From an uncultured Arcobacter sp. (GTDB lineage Bacteria > Campylobacterota > Campylobacteria > Campylobacterales > Arcobacteraceae), in NCBI GenBank assembly GCA_937860115.1, contig CALMBI010000003.1, positions 1 through 30,585 of the forward strand: a stretch of 30,585 nucleotides of DNA, in the 5' to 3' direction. The notes beneath the pieces were generated by a model, which saw nothing but the letters and a program-made list of their open reading frames with translations, was not told the origin of the DNA and did no database searches. Made by a program: the position numbers and the translations under genes. This document shows positions 1-7,724 of this stretch, piece by piece (the stretch's first letter is position 1; each line of letters opens with the position of its first letter).

Positions 1-44
1 CTACTTTTTGTTCTACTTTTTGTTCTACTTTTTGTTCTACTTTT
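1..44 (-). repeat. 12-bp tandem repeat inside tonB
   Basis: On the plus strand the unit ctactttttgtt occurs three times in exact copy (1-12, 13-24, 25-36), followed by a partial copy to 44. It may continue past the left edge. The unit length is a multiple of three, so copy-number change adds or removes VEQK units without breaking the frame. It lies in the periplasm-spanning region of TonB, where length variation is tolerated. Confidence 0.85.
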
Positions 45-406
45 GGAATGGTTTGAGAAATATGTGGTGGAGTTTGCATTGGTTTTGGTTCAATAATTTT
101 TGGTATCTCTTTGACACTACTCTCATTTACAACCTTTTGCTCAATAATTTGTTTTTGCACAATTGGTGGTTGTATAGGAGAATTTTGTACTAAATTTTTT
201 TCTTGTGTTTTGATATTCTCTTTTGGAATCGGTAAAGGGGTATGAGATGAGATAAGTGCAATTTTTACACTTGTCTCTTTGTCATTTTTTAGTTCATTTG
301 GAAGTTTTTTATCGATATCAAATCCAACAATAGAACCAATAGCCACTCCATAAATAAGTGTACTCAATACAAATGCTTTGAGGTGTCTATTGTTTTTGTA
401 ATTCAT
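1..406 (-). CDS. tonB: TonB energy-transducing protein, N-terminal part (cut by window edge)
   Basis: Partial gene; translation from the ATG at 406 begins MNYKNNRHLKAFVLS. Visible are a short basic N-terminus, one membrane anchor (about residues 10-29) and then a Pro/Lys/Gln/Glu-rich periplasmic stretch ending in repeated VEQK units. The C-terminal TonB domain that contacts the receptor lies beyond position 1. TonB proteins carry proton-motive-force energy from ExbBD to outer-membrane receptors. The start lies 6 bp after the stop of the receptor gene on the same strand, and the AGGA ribosome binding site overlaps that stop, so the two are probably co-transcribed and translationally coupled. 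This suggests a TonB dedicated to the copper-type receptor. The identification rests on architecture and context because the diagnostic domain is outside the window. Confidence 0.8.
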   Translation of the reverse strand, partial: MNYKNNRHLKAFVLSTLIYGVAIGSIVGFDIDKKLPNELKNDKETSVKIALISSHTPLPIPKENIKTQEKNLVQNSPIQPPIVQKQIIEQKVVNESSVKEIPKIIEPKPMQTPPHISQTIPKVEQKVEQKVEQKV

Positions 407-412
407 TGTATC

Positions 413-2488
413 CTAAAATTTGTATCTAAGATTTAAGTATGTATATCTTCCAGCTTCATTGATAAGCATTTTAGTACTTGTTCCTGCTAAAGTTAAATCA
501 GCATAAGTATTTGTTACTGCATAAGTTTTATCTAAAATATTATCCATCCCCACTGTTGCATCTATATTTTTTGTAAATTTATGGTTATATTTACCATTTA
601 ATATTGCCCAACCAGCAAGTGCTTGTTCACCATTATCACTATCAATATTTGTCCATGATTTTCTAGCTACCATCTCTAATGTTGCTTTATGAATATTATC
701 ATCATAGTTTAAAGCAATATTTGTTTTAAGTGGTGTAATATCTGCTAAGTCTGTATCTGTTTGACCAACTAAAGCATCTTTAGTTCCTCTTTGATAGTTA
801 AGCCCAAAATCAAGCGAGATTGTATCAGTAAAATCCTTATAACCATTGATTTCAATTCCATAAATTTTTGCATCTGTGTTCACATATTTAGAAAGTGTTT
901 TTCCATCACCAGTAACAGTATCTGTAAATCCATCAAATGTAGTTTGATTTACATCTTTTACATTTTGATAATAGATATAATCTTTTAAATTACTATGAAA
1001 AACTTTTGCTTTAAGACCGAAGCTTCCAGTATTATAATCAACTCCAAAGTCCATTTCTGTATTTGTAGTTTGTTCCAAGTCACCTTTAGCTGAAGCTAAT
1101 CCACCTGTCATATAAAGCTCTTTTGCATCAGGCACCCTTGAAGCTTGACCAACTCCAGTAAAAAGTTTTAAACTCTCGCTTGTTTTGTAAGTAGCCAAAA
1201 CATTACCGCTAAATGCATTGTAATCTTTATCTTTATCTGCTGTTGTTGTCATAGACATTGCTTTTTGGTTTGCTTTAATATTTGTTCTATCATATCTAGC
1301 TCCAACTTCAACATTTACACTTCCCAAATCAACACCCATTTTTCCAAAAAGTGCTTTATTATTTGTATCTACATCAGGGATAAAATTTGCATCAATAATT
1401 TGACCTTTTTCAAATGTTTTATTTCCATTCCAATTTCTGTCACTTGTATCGATTCCTAAATCTATTTTATGAAGACCCGCTTCAAAACTATTTTTTATTT
1501 TAATACCTGACATTTCAGTTTCTACATAAGCATCAGTATATCCTTTTGCAGCATCATAAGTATATGTAGGATTACTTACTGTGTAATTTCTGTACATCGT
1601 ACTCATTAGATGTTGTACATCTGACTTATAAGTATCAATTTTAAGTTCTTTTGAGTAGTCACTTAGATTTTTAAGAGTTGCTCCAAAACTAAGAACATTT
1701 GAATCATCATAAATAGCATCCATAGTACTTGATGGATAAAGGATATCATCACTTCTATTTGCCATATATCCAAATCGAAGTTCACTATTATCCGTTGGAT
1801 TTACAAATAATTTTAAAGTTCCCGTTTTTTTAGTAAAGGCATCCATATTTTTATCTTTATATGCAGCAGTTTTTGTAGCTCCAACTTTCGCATCTAATTG
1901 CTCCGCTAAAGTTTTCCCATCTCCATCTTCATACTGCTCACCGTTTTCATTTGATCCACTTACAAGAACTCTAACAGTACTATTTCCACCACTAATTGTT
2001 GCAGCTTCCTTCGTATATCCAAAGCTTCCGACATTCAGATTTACTTCACCATTTAGCCCCTCTTTTGGCTCTTTTGTTTTTACTTTTACTTTTGCGCTAA
2101 GTGCTCCAAAGCTCTCAACATCAAATGGTCCACCGATGATCTCTACATTCTCTACATTGTTCGTTACGATGTGTGAAGTTGGGGGATCCATTCTATTTGG
2201 ACAAGCTCCAGCGATACAACATCCATCGATATCTACTGCGATATTATCTTTTTTTTGCCCTCTTACAATAATATCATTTGCGATTCCACTTCTTCGTATA
2301 AGTGATACACTCGCACTATTTTTAGCTAATGCTTCTGCAAGGTCTGCTGATTTAAGCTCTTCACCACTGATATTTTCTACTTTTTGAGTAACACCATTTG
2401 CTGTTACTTCTACTTTTCCAAGATCAACTTCTGCTGCTACTACAAATGATGCTGCACAAAGCGATAGTGTTACGATTCTTTTATTCAT
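413..2488 (-). CDS. TonB-dependent outer-membrane receptor, OprC/NosA copper type
   Basis: A 691-residue protein with a Sec signal peptide (about 1-19), a likely TonB box near 25-32 (KVEVTANG), a plug domain to about 140 and a 22-strand-type barrel ending in an aromatic residue (final YKF). The plug carries ACPNRMDPPTS: Cys96 and Met100 form CxxxM. A second site, QHLM, gives His293-x-Met295. The pair CxxxM plus HxM is the copper-ligand set described for Pseudomonas OprC, and NosA of denitrifiers shares the CPxxMDPP segment. Two more cysteines (90, 91) precede it. I infer import of copper, perhaps for copper enzymes such as N2O reductase or cytochrome oxidase. tonB follows at once. The family assignment is firm; the substrate is inferred from the motif. 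Confidence 0.85.
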   Translation of the reverse strand: MNKRIVTLSLCAASFVVAAEVDLGKVEVTANGVTQKVENISGEELKSADLAEALAKNSASVSLIRRSGIANDIIVRGQKKDNIAVDIDGCCIAGACPNRMDPPTSHIVTNNVENVEIIGGPFDVESFGALSAKVKVKTKEPKEGLNGEVNLNVGSFGYTKEAATISGGNSTVRVLVSGSNENGEQYEDGDGKTLAEQLDAKVGATKTAAYKDKNMDAFTKKTGTLKLFVNPTDNSELRFGYMANRSDDILYPSSTMDAIYDDSNVLSFGATLKNLSDYSKELKIDTYKSDVQHLMSTMYRNYTVSNPTYTYDAAKGYTDAYVETEMSGIKIKNSFEAGLHKIDLGIDTSDRNWNGNKTFEKGQIIDANFIPDVDTNNKALFGKMGVDLGSVNVEVGARYDRTNIKANQKAMSMTTTADKDKDYNAFSGNVLATYKTSESLKLFTGVGQASRVPDAKELYMTGGLASAKGDLEQTTNTEMDFGVDYNTGSFGLKAKVFHSNLKDYIYYQNVKDVNQTTFDGFTDTVTGDGKTLSKYVNTDAKIYGIEINGYKDFTDTISLDFGLNYQRGTKDALVGQTDTDLADITPLKTNIALNYDDNIHKATLEMVARKSWTNIDSDNGEQALAGWAILNGKYNHKFTKNIDATVGMDNILDKTYAVTNTYADLTLAGTSTKMLINEAGRYTYLNLRYKF

Positions 2489-2507
2489 AAGTTTGTTCCT
2501 TGAGTTT

Positions 2508-2576
2508 TGATACGTTCTATACTTGTTAAATTTCGAACTTCAATCGTATAATAGAAGTGTTAATTGATTGTTAATT
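2508..2576 (-). promoter_or_regulatory. Candidate promoter and 11-bp-spaced direct repeat upstream of the copper receptor
   Basis: Reading leftward, TTGAAG (2543-2538) and TATAGA (2521-2516) are 16 bp apart and would start RNA near 2509, about 20 bases before the receptor ATG. Directly upstream the 8-mer TGTTAATT (plus strand) occurs at 2558-2565 and 2569-2576, an 11-bp spacing typical of sites for OmpR/PhoB-type response regulators. A link to a copper-responsive two-component system is speculation. Confidence 0.35.
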
Positions 2577-2617
2577 TTTACTTTTTTGCTCTAATTTTTT
2601 TTTAAAATGTCACGATT

Positions 2618-2623
2618 TATAAT
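2618..2623 (+). promoter_or_regulatory. Candidate -10 box for the exported Hsp20 gene
   Basis: TATAAT lies 40 bp upstream of the hsp20 ATG behind a T-rich stretch, a common layout for Campylobacterota sigma-70 promoters. The expected start site near 2630 gives a leader of about 33 bases. A second plus-strand TATAAT at 2547-2552 is an alternative. Confidence 0.45.
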
Positions 2624-2662
2624 TTCAATTCCAAAAAAAATTCAAACAAAAGGAGCACAGAT

Positions 2663-3136
2663 ATGAGATTCCTACAAACAACTTTAGCGACACTTCTTTT
2701 AGGTGGATCACTCTATGCAAGTCCCCTATTTTATACATCGTTTGATGATGATTTTCATAGGATAGATCGTTATTTTGATTCTTTAATGAATAGCTATCAT
2801 TCAAAATATTTTTCACCTAAAATGGAACTCTATGACAATAAAGAAAATTATGTAGTAGAGTTTGAAGTGCAAGGGATAGAAAAAAATGATCTTAAACTCA
2901 CTCTTGAAGAGAACAATATCTTAAAACTCACAGGTGAGAAAAAATCTCCTAAAACAAAACCATCAGATGAGAAAAAAGAGAAAAAATACTACGGAACATT
3001 TACAAAAATGATCCAACTTCCAGATGATGCAAATGGAGAAAAAATCTCAACAGAACACAAAAATGGGATTTTAACGGTCACAATAGCTAAAAAAGAGAAA
3101 AAAGAACCACTTTCAAAAACTATCGAAATCAAATAG
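2663..3136 (+). CDS. Small heat-shock protein (Hsp20/alpha-crystallin) with signal peptide
   Basis: 157 residues. Residues 1-20 (MRFLQTTLATLLLGGSLYAS) have a basic start, a hydrophobic core and a plausible signal peptidase site. The rest is an alpha-crystallin domain: KMELYDNKENYVVEFEV, the GIEKNDLKLTLEENNIL segment, and the closing NGILTVTI motif, ending in IEI (154-156), the IXI anchor used for oligomer assembly. Such proteins hold unfolding clients without ATP. Almost all family members are cytoplasmic, so the export signal is unusual. AAAGGAG sits 8 bases before the ATG, so the signal peptide is not a mis-called start. It is divergent from the copper receptor, which may hint at envelope or metal stress. 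Chaperone class is sure; periplasmic location is inferred. Confidence 0.88.
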   Translation: MRFLQTTLATLLLGGSLYASPLFYTSFDDDFHRIDRYFDSLMNSYHSKYFSPKMELYDNKENYVVEFEVQGIEKNDLKLTLEENNILKLTGEKKSPKTKPSDEKKEKKYYGTFTKMIQLPDDANGEKISTEHKNGILTVTIAKKEKKEPLSKTIEIK

Positions 3137-3160
3137 TTCCAATTTGATTTTTAAAACTTT

Positions 3161-3181
3161 AAGTCCTAACTTTTAGGACTT
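3161..3181. terminator. Hairpin between convergent hsp20 and gspJ
   Basis: AAGTCCTAA and TTAGGACTT form a perfect 9-bp stem around a 3-base loop between the convergent ends of hsp20 and gspJ; the gspJ stop codon is inside it. No clean T-run follows on either strand, so it may be a weak bidirectional terminator or an RNA-end stabiliser. Confidence 0.4.
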
Positions 3182-3693
3182 GATACTGTTATAAATATTT
3201 TTTCTCCATTGGTAAATAATATATAGAGTGCAAAATCTTTCTCTTTTTCTTTTTTTACAACTCTAAACTTTTCAACACCAGTATAAATCACATCAATATA
3301 ACTTTTTTTAAGCACATCATAGACAGCTTCAGGATTAAAAAACTCTTTGCTCTCAATTCTAAAAAGATTCCCCTCTTTTCCTAAGAAATAAGTCACATTT
3401 GCATAAAATGAATTATGGAAAGTATTACTTGTATAGAGTCTTAAAATTGTATTGTCGTTTTTATCTTTTGTGATAACTTTTGTCTTATTTGTGTCAATCG
3501 CACTATTATTAAGTATATCTTCATAGATGATAAATTTAAGATCATCTGCATTTTGATAACTCTCAAGTTTTTGCTCATAAAAAATATTTGATTTTTCATT
3601 CATATCTAACGTTTGATACAAGAAGATTGTAATAATTGCAAATAAAGCAATACTTATCAATAATTCAATAAGTGTAAATCCTGAACGTTTCAC
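3166..3693 (-). CDS. gspJ: Minor pseudopilin, GspJ-like
   Basis: 175 residues starting with a GTG whose G is shared with the upstream stop (TAGTG). The N-terminus is a classical type IV prepilin signal: basic MKRSG, then FTLIELL with Glu at position 5 of the mature protein, then a roughly 20-residue hydrophobic helix. A prepilin peptidase would cut after Gly5 and methylate Phe. The remainder is a soluble domain without motifs I can name. As the last gene of the secretion operon, downstream of a GspI-like gene, the GspJ role (tip of the pseudopilus) fits best. Assignment to J rather than H or K is from length and order only. Confidence 0.65.
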   Translation of the reverse strand: MKRSGFTLIELLISIALFAIITIFLYQTLDMNEKSNIFYEQKLESYQNADDLKFIIYEDILNNSAIDTNKTKVITKDKNDNTILRLYTSNTFHNSFYANVTYFLGKEGNLFRIESKEFFNPEAVYDVLKKSYIDVIYTGVEKFRVVKKEKEKDFALYILFTNGEKIFITVSSPKS

Positions 3694-4103
3694 TAATACA
3701 CCAACTTAAATCTATAAAAATCTTTCTCTTTTTGATTTTCGATAGTCATTTTTGTTTTTGTGATTTGCTTTGTGATTGAAAAATTATCTGCTGGTATCGT
3801 TTCATCTTCAAGTCTTTCATTTTTGATGATCACTTTGATCTCTTTGAGCTCTCGCCTTAGATCATCATCTTTAAAGTCAACAACTTCATCCAAATAGATT
3901 TTTTGATCATTAGTTTTATTTTGATCTATCCCATAAAAAGCAAGCGATGTAAAATCATTATTTGTATTCACTGCTTTAATACGCTCTAAAAAATAAAGAT
4001 TATTTTGCCCCATTTGGATAAGTGCACCTATCACAATTGTGATAAGCATAACTGCAACCAAAACTTCTATCAATGTAAAAGCTCTCGGTTTTTTTGTTTT
4101 CAT
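3693..4103 (-). CDS. gspI: Minor pseudopilin, GspI-like
   Basis: 136 residues. The prepilin leader MKTKKPRA is followed by FTLIEVLVAVMLITIVIG, so cleavage falls after Ala8, an accepted alternative to Gly at the -1 position, with Glu at mature position 5. The short globular part fits a GspI-like minor pseudopilin, which with GspJ and GspK caps the pseudopilus. The stop overlaps the start of the GspJ-like gene, and the ATG lies 3 bp after the gspE stop, so translation is tightly coupled. No gspG (major pseudopilin) or gspK is in the window, so they must be encoded elsewhere if the system is complete. Confidence 0.65.
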   Translation of the reverse strand: MKTKKPRAFTLIEVLVAVMLITIVIGALIQMGQNNLYFLERIKAVNTNNDFTSLAFYGIDQNKTNDQKIYLDEVVDFKDDDLRRELKEIKVIIKNERLEDETIPADNFSITKQITKTKMTIENQKEKDFYRFKLVY

Positions 4104-4106
4104 CTT

Positions 4107-5615
4107 TTAATGTAGACCAATTCTAAGTGCTTCATCGAGTGAAGTTGATCCACTTTGTATCATCTCTTTTAATTGCTCTTTTAAAGTGATCATCCCGTGA
4201 TCTAGTGCTATTTTTTCTAGTTCTGTATCATCTACATCATTTTTTAAAGCAGTCATCACATCTTTATTCATCGTGAACAATTCCGCAACTGCTTGTCTTC
4301 CACTATACCCTGTAAAATTACAATGTTTACATCCTACAGCTTTAAACACCTTTGTATCACTACTCATTTCAAATTTAGGAAGATGAATCTCTGCTATCTC
4401 ATCTTCTATTTTACACTCATCGCATAGTTTTCTAACTAACCTTTGAGCCATCACTCCAAGAAGTGATGAAGAGATCAAAAATCGCTCCAATCCCATATCT
4501 ACAAGTCTATTGATCGCAGAGTGTGCTCTATTTGTATGTAGAGTCGAGAGTACCAAGTGACCTGTAAGTGCGGCTTGAGTTGCGATTTGAGCTGTTTCAC
4601 TATCTCTGATCTCCCCAACCATAATAATATCTGGATCTTGTCTTAGGATACTTCGAAGTCCCGAAGCAAATGTAAGTCCCACTTTAGTATTGACTTGAAT
4701 TTGATTGATCTTATCACTTTTATATTCAACTGGATCTTCAACTGTGATGATATTTTTATTTGGATCTTCTATTTTTTGCAAAAGTGAGTGAAGTGTCGTT
4801 GATTTTCCACTTCCTGTTGGTCCTGTTACAAGGATCATCCCATGAGAGTTTTGACTGAGCTCATGAAGTTTTTCTTTGATAGCTGATGAGATTCCAAGAT
4901 TTTCCAAAGTTGGGATATCTTCACTTTGCATCAAAATCCTCATAGTCACCCTCTCACCATAAAAAGTAGGAAGTACTGATACCCTAATATCAAGAGTTCG
5001 TCCACCTAATTTGATAGAAGTTCTACCATCTTGTGGGATCCTTTTTTCACTGATATCAAGTTCTGAAATAATCTTGATACGACTGATAATAAGAGCCATA
5101 ATCTTTTTATCAAGCTCTATATGTTTGATAAGTACACCATCTATTCTATATCGTATCTCCCCTTTATGTTCGTGAAGTTCGATATGGATATCACTTGCTT
5201 TTTTCTTGATCGCTTGAAAAAAAAGTGAGTTAACAAACTTGATAATAGGAGCTGATTCTTCACTTGTTAAGATATCGCTTGAAGTTTTTAAAAACTCAGT
5301 AAGAGATATCTCCTCTTCATTGTCAAGTTCTGTTTGCTTTGCACTTACCAACTCACTCATAGAAAGATCTGCACGAAGTTCTATAAATCTATTGTAAAGC
5401 CTCTCAAATGAAATCTCATCTACAATAACAACATCATCACTAAAATCTTGTTTTGAGATAAAATCAAACGCATTAGCAAGATGTTCTTCACATACGACAA
5501 TCACATCTTTATCATCGATAGTAGAAAAAAGAGCATAATTTTTTAAGGCAGTGTGATACCCTTCCCTATTTTTAGGGAGAAGATCAAGGTTATGAACTAA
5601 TTCATTTGTTAACAT
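4107..5615 (-). CDS. gspE: Type II secretion ATPase GspE
   Basis: 502 residues. After an N-terminal domain (1-110) that would dock on GspL comes the secretion ATPase core: Walker A GPTGSGKST (265-273), Asp-box/Walker B region around RQDPDIIMVGEIRD (326-338), His box near GHLVLSTLHTNRAH (352-365), and a zinc-binding tetracysteine at Cys398, Cys401, Cys429 and Cys432. The zinc module separates GspE/PilB-type extension ATPases from PilT. It powers pseudopilus assembly at the inner membrane. Its ATG directly follows the gspD stop. In this phylum such genes are sometimes labelled pilB, but the gspC-gspD-gspL company supports GspE. Confidence 0.88.
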   Translation of the reverse strand: MLTNELVHNLDLLPKNREGYHTALKNYALFSTIDDKDVIVVCEEHLANAFDFISKQDFSDDVVIVDEISFERLYNRFIELRADLSMSELVSAKQTELDNEEEISLTEFLKTSSDILTSEESAPIIKFVNSLFFQAIKKKASDIHIELHEHKGEIRYRIDGVLIKHIELDKKIMALIISRIKIISELDISEKRIPQDGRTSIKLGGRTLDIRVSVLPTFYGERVTMRILMQSEDIPTLENLGISSAIKEKLHELSQNSHGMILVTGPTGSGKSTTLHSLLQKIEDPNKNIITVEDPVEYKSDKINQIQVNTKVGLTFASGLRSILRQDPDIIMVGEIRDSETAQIATQAALTGHLVLSTLHTNRAHSAINRLVDMGLERFLISSSLLGVMAQRLVRKLCDECKIEDEIAEIHLPKFEMSSDTKVFKAVGCKHCNFTGYSGRQAVAELFTMNKDVMTALKNDVDDTELEKIALDHGMITLKEQLKEMIQSGSTSLDEALRIGLH

Positions 5616-7724
5616 CTATTTTGTCTCTTGATTTGATTGTTTAGCTTCAAGTTCTGCCTTTATTTCAGCCTCTTTTTGAGCTTTTTCCTCTTCTAGTATT
5701 TTTTGCTCTTTTAGTAACTCTTGCTCTTTTTCTAATCGTTCAGCTTCAAGTTCTGCTTGTTTTTCTTGAATTTTTTGAAGTTTTTCAAGTTCATCAGCAT
5801 TTTTGTCATCAAAATACTCTTTTTTATCTGCTTCAAAATCTGCTCGATCCTCTTTTACATCTGCTTTATCATCTTCAAGATCAAGGAGTTGTTTATCTTT
5901 TTCAATATACTCTTTTTCTGCATCAATTTTTTGTTTTTCAAGTCTTAAAACTGCTTCTTTTGTATATTTGTCTTCTAAGATTTTAAGTTCAGCTAATTGA
6001 TTTCTTACATAAGTTAAATCTTTTGTTTTAGGGACGATATAAGGTGTAATTACAACAACAAGATTTATTTTATCTTTTGTTTCATAAGTATTTCTAAATA
6101 ATGCACCCAAAAATGGAATATCTCCCAAAAGTGGAACTTTATCTTCTGTCATTTCTTTTTTGTCCCAAATATAACCACCTAAAATAATAGATTCCCCGTT
6201 ATTAACAATAGCTGTAGTTTTAATATCTTTTTTTGTTGTATCTGGCTGTCCATTTGTTGTTTTTGTTCTATCAACATCTTCTACTATAGTATTTATATCA
6301 AGTGTAACTTTATCTCCATTTGAGATTCTAGGTTTTACTTTCAGCGTAAGTCCAATATCTTCTCTCGTAGTATTATCACTAATGGTACCACCAGTAGTAG
6401 TAGTAGTTCCTGTTTTGATACTCATCTTTTTCCCAACATAGAAAGAACTTTCTTTATTGTTTAAACATAAAAGAGATGGTTCACTAACTATATCTGCTGC
6501 TTTATTTTGATTAAGAAGGTTAATTGTTGCCCCCAAAGCTAATCCATTTTTCAATGTTAATGGATTTAAACCACCTATATTGCTACTTGACAATGCTATT
6601 GTAGGGACGGATCCACCATTTAAATTAGAAGTAAAAGTGGCAAGTCCTCCCGTGCTTGAAGCAAATCCTGTTAAACCATATTGAATTCCTACATTTTTTA
6701 ATCCTGTTTCACTAATCTCAATAATCTTTGCTTGTACATAGACTTGCTGTCTATCTGTATCAAGTTTTCCGACAAGCTCTTTATAGTATTCCAACTCATC
6801 CCTTTGTCCCATTAGTATGACACTATTTGATTCTTCATCACTGGACACATACGGTTTGTCATTTGGATTTTTGTATTGTTTATTTGCGATTATTCCTGTG
6901 ATCATCGTTACAACAGCTTTTGCTTCTGCATTTTTAAGATTCACTACTTCAACAGTTTTAGCAACCAAACTCCCTTTTGCATCAACACCTTTAAGATACT
7001 CTACAAGATATTTGACATTGCTCTCTTTTCCTACAAACATCAAAGAGTTTGTATCTTTGTTGAGAAGTATCGCGACTTTTTCTGTTTCTACTTGCTCATT
7101 ATAGATCGTTTTTGCCATCAATACAAGTTCTGGCTGAATATCTGCAGCTTGAAGTGACTTGAGCTTCACCTCTTCGATATATTTTTTCGCATCGACACTA
7201 ATAAGATCAATCACCGATTTCATTGTTTTAATGTTGGAAACAAAATCAGTGATAATGATCGCATTTGAATCTTTGTCTGTTACAAGCTTTGCACTTGTTG
7301 AGATCAAGTGTCTGATTTTTGAGCTTACTACATCCACATTGACATTTGGAACTGTAAAAACTTCTGTGATCATTTGATAGCTATCGATTGTATTTTTTAC
7401 TACAGGAAGATTGTATTTTGAGGCGTCATTGATCCTTACAAGTCTTAGGATTCCATTATTATCAACGATTGTAAAACCTTTAGGTTCAAGTGTGTACATC
7501 AAGATATTTAAAACATCTTCTTTGTCAACTGGTTTATTTGATACAAAATCAACTTTGCCTGAAACATCTTGTTCAAAAAGGATATTTTTATCTAAAATTT
7601 TAGAGACAATCTTCATAAGATCTGGGATTTCAAGATTTTTGAAATTGATATTGATCTCTTCACCTCTACCCATAAGCAATGATGTGCAAAGACACGCACT
7701 TAAAATAATTTTATTTAATCTCAT
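5616..7724 (-). CDS. gspD: Type II secretion outer-membrane secretin GspD
   Basis: 702 residues from the ATG at 7724, which has GGAG eight bases upstream and overlaps the end of gspC; an upstream in-frame ATG at 7745 adds seven residues and breaks up the signal-peptide start. Signal peptide to about 20, then N0 (ININFKNLEIPDLMKIVSKIL), repeated N1-N3 domains, and the secretin core with VPLLGDIPFLGALF and ITPYIVP. It forms the ring-shaped outer-membrane channel. After the core come about 120 residues rich in Lys/Glu/Asp/Gln (KLQKIQEKQAELEAERL and similar) predicted as a long helix or coiled coil. This replaces the short pilotin-binding tail usual for GspD and is odd. Confidence 0.9.
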   Translation of the reverse strand: MRLNKIILSACLCTSLLMGRGEEININFKNLEIPDLMKIVSKILDKNILFEQDVSGKVDFVSNKPVDKEDVLNILMYTLEPKGFTIVDNNGILRLVRINDASKYNLPVVKNTIDSYQMITEVFTVPNVNVDVVSSKIRHLISTSAKLVTDKDSNAIIITDFVSNIKTMKSVIDLISVDAKKYIEEVKLKSLQAADIQPELVLMAKTIYNEQVETEKVAILLNKDTNSLMFVGKESNVKYLVEYLKGVDAKGSLVAKTVEVVNLKNAEAKAVVTMITGIIANKQYKNPNDKPYVSSDEESNSVILMGQRDELEYYKELVGKLDTDRQQVYVQAKIIEISETGLKNVGIQYGLTGFASSTGGLATFTSNLNGGSVPTIALSSSNIGGLNPLTLKNGLALGATINLLNQNKAADIVSEPSLLCLNNKESSFYVGKKMSIKTGTTTTTGGTISDNTTREDIGLTLKVKPRISNGDKVTLDINTIVEDVDRTKTTNGQPDTTKKDIKTTAIVNNGESIILGGYIWDKKEMTEDKVPLLGDIPFLGALFRNTYETKDKINLVVVITPYIVPKTKDLTYVRNQLAELKILEDKYTKEAVLRLEKQKIDAEKEYIEKDKQLLDLEDDKADVKEDRADFEADKKEYFDDKNADELEKLQKIQEKQAELEAERLEKEQELLKEQKILEEEKAQKEAEIKAELEAKQSNQETK

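Noticed and set aside
1..44. Tandem repeats at the left edge as a CRISPR or minisatellite element
   Set aside because: The 12-bp units have no spacers and are in frame, coding VEQK in TonB; ordinary protein repeat.
5757..7377. Several plus-strand open frames opposite gspD
   Set aside because: Low-complexity Phe/Ser-rich antisense shadows of the charged tail and N-domains of gspD; no start signals.
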